Part shown: positions 1-4,464 of the stretch, piece after piece
Position numbering within the stretch: position 1 is the first letter of the stretch
Layout: every line of letters begins with the position of its first letter
The notes under the pieces: model-generated
Seen by the model: the letters and a program-made list of their open reading frames with translations, nothing else
Told to the model about the DNA's origin: nothing
Database searches by the model: none
Assembly (NCBI GenBank): GCA_902465215.1
Contig: CABQMM010000036.1
Span: forward strand, 1 to 8,752
Length of the DNA stretch: 8,752 nucleotides
Reading direction: 5' to 3'
Origin: an uncultured Bacillota bacterium
GTDB taxonomy: Bacteria; Bacillota; Clostridia; Peptostreptococcales; Anaerovoracaceae
Position numbers and translations under genes: made by a program

Positions 1-203
1 CCGCAGTGATCAATGTGCGCGTGGCTGAGAATCACGCATTCAATCTCAGCAGGATTAAACGGAAATTCTTCTTCATTCATTTTGTCCATTTCCTTGCCGC
101 CCTGAAACTGTCCGCAATCCAGCAAAACCTTATGGCTGTCCGTTGAAATCAGATGGCAGGATCCTGTAACTCCTATTGATGCTCCGCAAAATTTAACTTT
201 CAT
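1..203 (-). CDS. Metallo-beta-lactamase fold hydrolase, beta-CASP/RNA-processing type (N-terminal part)
   Basis: Only the first 67 codons lie in the window; the gene continues past base 1. The translation opens with a short beta strand, then GVTGSCHL (residues 11-18), LLDCGQFQGG (27-36) and the zinc-binding HAHIDH motif (61-66), the HxHxDH signature of the metallo-beta-lactamase fold. The VTGSC and DCGxFQG segments resemble the subgroup that carries a beta-CASP domain (RNA and DNA nucleases of the CPSF73/RNase J-like type), but that domain lies outside the window. The function is therefore inferred: probably a cytoplasmic zinc-dependent nuclease or related hydrolase. The ATG follows directly on the TAA of the upstream PHP gene with no intervening base. 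An AAAGGAG ribosome binding site lies inside the end of that gene, so the two are probably translated in a coupled way. Fold assignment is secure; subgroup is likely. Confidence 0.85.
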   Translation of the reverse strand, partial: MKVKFCGASIGVTGSCHLISTDSHKVLLDCGQFQGGKEMDKMNEEEFPFNPAEIECVILSHAHIDHC

Positions 204-1037
204 TTATTCGTTCTCCTTTCCGTGAAAATCCGAACCCTCTGTAACATGCAGGTGATACTTGGCAGCAATTTGAAAGAGTTTCCACGCCTCTTCTTCGCTG
301 TGATTCGGGTGATAACATTCCACGCCCTTCAGCCCTGCTTTTTTCAGGTCTCGAATTAGTATATCCATGTTTTTCCAAAACTCATCGCTTCCTCGCTCTC
401 CCATTCCGCGGATTTTCGCAGGGTGCGCAAGCACTGCCTTGCCGCCTGCTTCCGTGAGCAGACGAATCGCTTCTGCGGAAGAAAGCTTTTCTTTTCGGAT
501 TGCTTTCACCTTGTCGGACTCAAAAATTTTGCCCGGCGCCCATGCATCCGAAACCTTCTCGATATATCCGCCTTTGACAAGCTCTCGCGCGATATTCGGC
601 TTTCCGACATATCCGCCCTTGCTCTGTTTTTCCAGCGCAGCCAAATCCACCGGATAGCCCATTTCTCCAAGAGTTTCAACAAGCTTTGTGTTTCTCTCCT
701 TGCGGAAGCGCTTCAGCTCCGCAAGTTTCTCAAGCAAGGCCGGGTTTTCAACATCAAAATCATAGCCTAAAATATGAAGCTCCACCGTAAGCCTCTCACC
801 CTCTGCCGCATTTACAGGTACGAAGCGGTGCTCCGTGGAAAGCTCCACTCCCGGAATGACTTTAACTTCTAAAGCCTCCCCCGCGATTGCTGCCTCTTTC
901 AATCCGTCGATACCATCGTGATCCGTGATGGCTATAATATCGTATTTATCATCTTTATATTTCTTTACCAGTTCTACCGGACTCATGGTCCCGTCCGAAT
1001 AGTGCGAATGTATGTGATAGTCAACTACATAACTCAT
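204..1037 (-). CDS. PHP-domain metal-dependent phosphoesterase (RNase AM/TrpH-like)
   Basis: A complete 277-residue protein of the PHP family, which hydrolyses phosphoesters with a cluster of metal ions. Visible metal-site motifs are HIHSHYSDG (8-16), TDHDG (38-42), GVELS (63-67), HILGY (88-92), LAHP (203-206), ECYHPNHS (240-247) and GSDFHG (268-273) near the C-terminus. All of the usual His/Asp/Glu ligands appear to be present. Members of this size and layout include E. coli YciV/RNase AM, which trims 5' ends of RNAs and degrades short oligonucleotides, and others act on nucleoside phosphates, so the substrate here is uncertain. No signal peptide is seen, so it should be cytoplasmic. The start is an ATG preceded by AGAGGA at 8-base spacing. 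It lies 43 bases after the DJ-1 gene and abuts the metallo-hydrolase gene, suggesting one transcript. Confidence 0.9.
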   Translation of the reverse strand: MSYVVDYHIHSHYSDGTMSPVELVKKYKDDKYDIIAITDHDGIDGLKEAAIAGEALEVKVIPGVELSTEHRFVPVNAAEGERLTVELHILGYDFDVENPALLEKLAELKRFRKERNTKLVETLGEMGYPVDLAALEKQSKGGYVGKPNIARELVKGGYIEKVSDAWAPGKIFESDKVKAIRKEKLSSAEAIRLLTEAGGKAVLAHPAKIRGMGERGSDEFWKNMDILIRDLKKAGLKGVECYHPNHSEEEAWKLFQIAAKYHLHVTEGSDFHGKENE

Positions 1038-1080
1038 TTTTCATATCCTCTTTGTATTCCCACAAGCTGTTTCTGCCGCT

Positions 1081-1623
1081 TTAATCGTAAATCATTTCAG
1101 CGCGAAGTTCATCCGCTTTTTCTTCGTCGAAAAGGAATTCTGCCAGCGCAAAGCCGAATTCCATCGCCGTTCCCGGTCCCATGGAAGTTACAATATTTCC
1201 GTCGCGAACTACCGCAGCGCTGACCGGCGTTGCTCCGATTAAATGTCCTTCCATGCCCGGATAAATCGTCGCGCGTTTTCCCTCGACAATTCCCAGATTT
1301 CCTAAAACCATCGGTGCCGCGCAAATCGCGCAGACCCATTTTCCTGCTTCTGCCGCTTCGGTCAGTTCCCTGCACAAACCCTGATGCTCGCCCAGATTCA
1401 CCGTTCCCGGCATTCCTCCCGGAAGCACCAGCATCTCGCAGTGCTTGTAATCAGCCTCTTCAAACAGAATGTCCGCCATAATGCCGATTCCGTGCGCGCC
1501 CTCTACTGTTTTTTCTCCTGTAACCGATACGGTCTTCACATCTGCGCCTGCACGTCTTAAAATGTCTGTGACAGTCAGCGCCTCTATTTCTTCAAATCCC
1601 GTTGCTAAATGAACATAGATCAT
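1081..1623 (-). CDS. DJ-1/PfpI family protein (YajL/DJ-1 subgroup)
   Basis: A 180-residue single-domain protein of the DJ-1/ThiJ/PfpI superfamily. It shows the TGFEEIEA segment, whose Glu14 corresponds to the conserved acid next to the nucleophile. It also has LPGGMPG (67-73), the nucleophile elbow AICAAP with Cys101, and the C-terminal MGPGTAMEFG segment (148-157) typical of the DJ-1 subgroup. Characterised relatives are reported as oxidative-stress proteins, chaperones, glyoxalases or deglycases, and these activities are debated, so no exact reaction is claimed. A GTG at 1632 could extend the protein by three residues, but the GAGGAG ribosome binding site overlaps that codon and sits 8 bases before the ATG at 1623, which I therefore use. 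It lies 18 bases after the DUF1461 gene and ahead of the PHP gene in a probable operon. Confidence 0.92.
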   Translation of the reverse strand: MIYVHLATGFEEIEALTVTDILRRAGADVKTVSVTGEKTVEGAHGIGIMADILFEEADYKHCEMLVLPGGMPGTVNLGEHQGLCRELTEAAEAGKWVCAICAAPMVLGNLGIVEGKRATIYPGMEGHLIGATPVSAAVVRDGNIVTSMGPGTAMEFGFALAEFLFDEEKADELRAEMIYD

Positions 1624-1631
1624 AATTTTCA

Positions 1632-1637
1632 CTCCTC
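1632..1637 (-). promoter_or_regulatory. Ribosome binding site deciding the DJ-1 start
   Basis: GAGGAG on the minus strand is followed by 8 bases and then the ATG at 1623. The same bases overlap the alternative GTG at 1632, which rules that codon out as the main start. Confidence 0.8.
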
Positions 1638-1641
1638 AATC

Positions 1642-2304
1642 TTAATAAAAAATCCGCGACGGTTTGGTCAGTCTGTAATTCAAATACGCACAGACTATAA
1701 AACCGATTACGGTTATCAGCACCAAAAATCCCGTCGCCATGGACAAAAACTCCGGTCCCAGCACAATTAGAAGCGGTGAGTCTTCCGGCAGCGGTATCAG
1801 CTTTATAAAGTTTGCGATCCATTCTCTTCCCTGATGAGAAAGAAGAGCAAACACTTCCCCGGCGGCTGCCACAAGTGAGATCCCCATAGCGATTCGGAAG
1901 CTCCTTCGAAGCATCGCTTTCTCCTCACTCTTTATCAAGTGCCAATAAATTGCAATTGTCAGAATCAAGCTGACCGCACATAGAATTGCGCTGATGTCAA
2001 TCCATTTCTTCACCTGCATCATATTCGCACCTTCTTCTTCCGTAAAAATCCCCTGCATATCATATCCCGTATCCTCATAAATCTGGAACTCCGAAGGACG
2101 CCACGAATTCATAAAGCCTGCGATTCCATCCGCAACCTCATTCGTTGAAAGTCCTGTATACAATTTTGAAACCGCCCCGGAGTCATTGAAATAAAAAGAA
2201 TATACCTCAGCTGACCTGACTACTAAATTTTGGGATGCCGTTATTAAAAATATTGCGATTGTGAAAACTGCCACTACGGAGCATGCAATATTAAACTTCT
2301 TCAT
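1642..2304 (-). CDS. Integral membrane protein, DUF1461/TIGR01906-like
   Basis: A 220-residue protein with four predicted membrane helices at about residues 6-28, 103-124, 136-155 and 189-210. An extracytoplasmic segment of about 75 residues lies between the first two helices, and a shorter one of about 33 residues between the third and fourth. The layout, the FTEEE...MMQVKKW stretch just before the second helix and the W-rich loop before the last helix match my recollection of the DUF1461 family of Firmicutes, whose function is unknown. The family pattern usually reads HMxDV where this protein has NMMQV (94-98), so it would be a divergent member. The reading frame extends one codon upstream to a TTG at 2307, but a GGGAG sits 6 bases before the ATG at 2304, so I use the ATG. 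It follows a probable terminator and is the first gene of the cluster leading to the DJ-1 and PHP genes. The promoter is not evident. Confidence 0.75.
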   Translation of the reverse strand: MKKFNIACSVVAVFTIAIFLITASQNLVVRSAEVYSFYFNDSGAVSKLYTGLSTNEVADGIAGFMNSWRPSEFQIYEDTGYDMQGIFTEEEGANMMQVKKWIDISAILCAVSLILTIAIYWHLIKSEEKAMLRRSFRIAMGISLVAAAGEVFALLSHQGREWIANFIKLIPLPEDSPLLIVLGPEFLSMATGFLVLITVIGFIVCAYLNYRLTKPSRIFY

Positions 2305-2320
2305 CAAAATCTCCCTCGCT

Positions 2321-2364
2321 TAAAAATCTGGGGCAAGAGCCACTTTATGCATGACCTTTACCCC
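2321..2364 (-). terminator. Probable intrinsic terminator after pduL
   Basis: On the minus strand a GGGGTAA arm pairs with TTGCCCC (four G-C pairs, then G-U and two A-U pairs) around a loop of about 20 bases, followed by AGATTTTTA. The stem is interrupted further in, and the T-run starts three bases after the stem, so efficiency may be moderate. It lies in the 70-base gap between pduL and the DUF1461 gene and would end transcripts coming from pduL. Confidence 0.5.
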
Positions 2365-2374
2365 AAATAAAAAA

Positions 2375-2947
2375 CTATTTAATGATTGTGCAAACTGCAT
2401 CAGGACCGCATCCTGCTGCGTTACCTTCATCTGTGTCAAGGTGAACTTCTCTTTCGTGCTTAGCGCCTGCTCTTACCAAAACGTTTTCAAAGATAAGACC
2501 TCTTTCGCCTTCAATCTTGATGCTTACGAATTCGCCGTCTTTCACGCCTGCTTCAGCAGCCTGTTCGTCGTTTAAGTGAACATGTCTTAAAGCAACGATT
2601 ACGCCGTGATCGATTTCGATTTCACCGCAAGGTCCGATGATTTTGCATCCCGGAGTACCTTCCAGCTTGCCGGATTCTCTTACCGGTGCTTTGATTCCGA
2701 TTGTTCTTGCGTCAGTCATAGCAAGCTCAACCTGAGTTTCTGCTCTTGCAGGTCCTAAAACTCGGATACCCTTTAATGTGTTCTTTGGTCCTACGATGTC
2801 AACCTTCTCTTCACATGCAAACTGTCCCGGCTGAACGAGCGGCTTCGTAGGTGTCAGCTCATGTCCTTCTCCGAATAAGATGTCAATGTGTTCCTTGCTT
2901 AAATGAAGGTGTTTGTTTGATAATCCGATTTTAACTTCGTATGCCAT
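2375..2947 (-). CDS. pduL: Phosphate propanoyl/acetyltransferase, PduL family
   Basis: A 190-residue phosphotransacylase of the PduL type, unrelated in fold to Pta. The family exchanges CoA and phosphate between acyl-CoA and acyl phosphate, feeding acetate or propionate kinase for ATP formation. Two PduL repeats are visible, with the expected zinc-binding residues: the HLH motif (His13, His15), Glu74, RHVH (His122, His124) and EVHLDTDE (His169). The conserved VRESG (Arg90) and QPGQFACEE (39-47) segments are also present. The N-terminus runs straight into the first domain without the amphipathic extension that targets PduL into microcompartments, and no shell genes are nearby, so a cytosolic role is likely. 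The ATG is preceded by AAAGGAG at about 10-base spacing. Arginine is AGA in seven of eight positions, and GGA, GGT and GCA dominate, unlike the mixed usage in clpX. This suggests strong expression or a different origin. Whether the natural substrate is acetyl- or propionyl-CoA cannot be read from sequence. Confidence 0.93.
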   Translation of the reverse strand: MAYEVKIGLSNKHLHLSKEHIDILFGEGHELTPTKPLVQPGQFACEEKVDIVGPKNTLKGIRVLGPARAETQVELAMTDARTIGIKAPVRESGKLEGTPGCKIIGPCGEIEIDHGVIVALRHVHLNDEQAAEAGVKDGEFVSIKIEGERGLIFENVLVRAGAKHEREVHLDTDEGNAAGCGPDAVCTIIK

Positions 2948-3001
2948 TTTTATGTATCTCCTTTACATTTAAAATATTAAATTTTTTTATTCAAAAAGGG
3001 T
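2948..3001 (-). promoter_or_regulatory. pduL: AT-rich leader of pduL, possible promoter
   Basis: This 54-base gap is much richer in A and T than its surroundings. A TTTAAT hexamer (minus strand, 2981-2976) matches five of six bases of a sigma-A -10 box and would place a transcript start about 20 bases before the pduL ATG, keeping the AAAGGAG ribosome site in the leader. The best upstream -35 candidate is poor (three of six, 18-base spacing), so this is only a possible promoter. Confidence 0.25.
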
Positions 3002-3009
3002 TTAACCCT
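2992..3009 (-). terminator. Weak hairpin with T-run at the hpt stop codon
   Basis: Minus-strand AGGGT and ACCCT form a five-base-pair stem around a three-base TAA loop that is most of the hpt stop region, followed directly by TTTTTG. The stem is short for an intrinsic terminator, so at most partial termination between hpt and pduL is expected. Confidence 0.3.
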
Positions 3010-3529
3010 CCAGATAACTGATGTACGGCAGATTTCTGTATTTCTGGTCGTAGTCCAGACCATAGCCGATTACGAAAAGATTGTCGATAGAAAATCCAAC
3101 ATAGTCCGCCTCCAGTTCCACCAGTCTTCTGGATGGTTTGTCAAGCAGCGTGCAGATTTTAATGCTCTTTGGATTTCTGTCTGCCAGATGCGCCTTCAGA
3201 TGCTTCAGGGTCGTTCCGGTATCCACGATGTCCTCAATGATGATGACATTCTTGCCGTAAATATCACCGTCGAGATCCTTTTTAATCTTAACAACTCCGG
3301 AGGTCGTCGTTCCTGAGCCGTAGCTGGAAGCCACGACGAAGTCGATTTCCGCATCATTGCTGATGTTTTTCATCAAATCTCCCATCCACATAACTGCGCC
3401 CTTCAGCGTCCCGACTAAATAAAGTTCCTCCCCCGCATAGTCTTCGCAAATCTGTTTTCCGAGTTCTTTCGCTCTTTCCTCAATCTGTTCACGGGTAAAC
3501 AAAACTTTTCCTACTGTGTTATTCTCCAT
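3002..3529 (-). CDS. hpt: Hypoxanthine(-guanine) phosphoribosyltransferase
   Basis: A 175-residue purine salvage enzyme that joins hypoxanthine or guanine to PRPP to give IMP or GMP in the cytoplasm. The PRPP-binding signature IIIEDIVDTGTTL (96-108) contains the Glu99-Asp100 pair and the Asp103 general base. VGTLKGAVMW (39-48) forms the pyrophosphate loop, SSYGSGT (68-74) the mobile active-site loop, LLDKP with Lys131 the purine 6-oxo contact, and VGFSIDN...GYGLDYDQKYRNLPYI the C-terminal purine pocket. Length fits the bacterial family (about 175-185). In-frame ATGs at 3550 and 3538 lack a properly spaced ribosome site, whereas AAAGGA lies 8 bases before the ATG at 3529, so I use that. The gene overlaps the end of the DUF1232 gene by 11 bases, consistent with coupled translation. 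In Bacillus subtilis the orthologue sits next to tilS and ftsH, so this location differs. Confidence 0.95.
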   Translation of the reverse strand: MENNTVGKVLFTREQIEERAKELGKQICEDYAGEELYLVGTLKGAVMWMGDLMKNISNDAEIDFVVASSYGSGTTTSGVVKIKKDLDGDIYGKNVIIIEDIVDTGTTLKHLKAHLADRNPKSIKICTLLDKPSRRLVELEADYVGFSIDNLFVIGYGLDYDQKYRNLPYISYLEG

Positions 3530-3863
3530 CTTTTTCATCCTTTCCGTCATGGTCTACGGTAAAATCTACGCCTTCTATAATATTCTTGTGCTTAAAATCT
3601 TTGGAATAGTCAACGGTTTTCTCTCCAATCCAGTACTGATCCAAGGTATCCTTCAAATGCCAGATAATCCATATCCAAAGGACTAAATCATCGAGGAATC
3701 CAAACGGAAACAGCACCGGCGGGATTAAATCCACAGGCAGAATCAAGTAAATCAACCCGAAAATGACCAGCGCCTTTTTTCGGCGCGGCACCGTCTTATC
3801 GTGCATCATGCTCACGATGGCTTTCAGCCTGTTTCTGATAAAGGTCCAACTAAAGAACTGCAT
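3519..3863 (-). CDS. Small membrane protein, DUF1232 (YkvA-like)
   Basis: A 114-residue protein containing the DUF1232 core YLILPVDLIPPVLFPFGFLD (39-58), the family's PxDLIP...GxLDD pattern. It lies within two closely spaced hydrophobic segments (about 31-50 and 53-70), so a membrane hairpin is likely. The N-terminus is basic (KTVPRRKK, 23-30) and the C-terminal tail is highly charged. No biochemical function is established for the domain as far as I know, and none is claimed. The ATG begins on the base after the engB TAA, and its GGAGG ribosome site lies inside the last engB codons. Its own 3' end overlaps the hpt start by 11 bases, so engB, this gene and hpt are probably translated from one transcript in a coupled way. 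Confidence 0.88.
   Translation of the reverse strand: MQFFSWTFIRNRLKAIVSMMHDKTVPRRKKALVIFGLIYLILPVDLIPPVLFPFGFLDDLVLWIWIIWHLKDTLDQYWIGEKTVDYSKDFKHKNIIEGVDFTVDHDGKDEKDGE
3538..3543 (-). promoter_or_regulatory. hpt: Ribosome binding site deciding the hpt start
   Basis: AAAGGA on the minus strand, followed by 8 bases and the ATG at 3529. It lies inside the DUF1232 coding sequence and overlaps the alternative hpt ATG at 3538, which therefore is not the likely start. Confidence 0.7.
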
Positions 3864-4451
3864 TTATCCCTCCAAAAGTTTCTCAATCTCGTCTAAGAGA
3901 TTGTCGTGTCCCTGCCTCTTCAGGGCACTCACAGGAATAACCAAATCCTCCGGCCCCAGCTTCAGCGTCTGCCGGATGGTCTTCATGCATTTCTGCATCT
4001 CATTCCGGGAAACCTTGTCCGCCTTGGTCGCCACTACCAGCCCGTCAAGCCCGTAATGCCGCAGATATTCATACATCTGAACATCCTGCGCGGAAGGCGC
4101 ATGGCGGATATCCACAAGCTGCACGACCTTTTTCAGCCCCTGCCGGTTCTGGAAATACTCCTCCATCATATCGCCCCAGTTTTCCGATATGCTCTTTGAA
4201 ATCTTGGCATAGCCGTAGCCCGGAAGGTCCACAATCCGGAATGCATCGTTAATCCGATAAAAGTTTATCGTCCGGGTTTTTCCCGGCGCTCCCGATACGC
4301 GCGCCAGACTTTTTCGATTCGTCAAAAGGTTCAAAAGTGATGACTTTCCAACATTCGAACGCCCCGCAAAAGCGATTTCCGGCACATTATCTTCAGGATA
4401 CTGGCTCTTTTTCACAGCCACGGTTTCCAATTCTGCCTTTTTTATAATCAT
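3864..4451 (-). CDS. engB: Ribosome biogenesis GTPase EngB/YsxC
   Basis: A 195-residue GTPase, the same length as I recall for B. subtilis YsxC, which takes part in late assembly of the 50S ribosomal subunit and is usually essential. The G motifs are clear: G1 GRSNVGKS (30-37), the G2 region GKTRTINFY (57-65), G3 DLPGYGYA (75-82), G4 TKAD (142-145) and G5 VSAL (174-177). The reading frame could extend to an ATG at 4481 inside lon, but the extra ten residues are unlike the family. MIIKKAELE is the usual N-terminus, and TAGGA sits 8 bases before the ATG at 4451. That ribosome site overlaps the lon stop codon, leaving a 10-base gap, so engB is probably co-transcribed with lon. The lon-engB (lonA-ysxC) adjacency is conserved in Firmicutes. 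Confidence 0.97.
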   Translation of the reverse strand: MIIKKAELETVAVKKSQYPEDNVPEIAFAGRSNVGKSSLLNLLTNRKSLARVSGAPGKTRTINFYRINDAFRIVDLPGYGYAKISKSISENWGDMMEEYFQNRQGLKKVVQLVDIRHAPSAQDVQMYEYLRHYGLDGLVVATKADKVSRNEMQKCMKTIRQTLKLGPEDLVIPVSALKRQGHDNLLDEIEKLLEG

Positions 4452-4459
4452 ACTACATT

Positions 4460-4464
4460 TCCTA
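4460..4464 (-). promoter_or_regulatory. engB: Ribosome binding site of engB overlapping the lon stop
   Basis: TAGGA on the minus strand includes the TAG stop codon of lon and lies 8 bases before the engB ATG at 4451. It supports the 195-residue start over the upstream ATG at 4481 and suggests coupling to lon translation. Confidence 0.6.

Noticed and set aside
423..770. Plus-strand open frame opposite the PHP gene
   Set aside because: The PHP frame has all metal-binding motifs in order, and the opposite frame is a compositional shadow.
2948..3001. Promoter with -35 TTGAAT and -10 TTAAAT before pduL
   Set aside because: With 16-base spacing the transcript would start inside the ribosome binding site and remove it, so this pairing is unlikely. 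The TTTAAT box is kept as a weaker alternative.
3530..3550. Upstream ATGs of hpt at 3550 and 3538
   Set aside because: Neither has a ribosome site at useful spacing, while the ATG at 3529 does.
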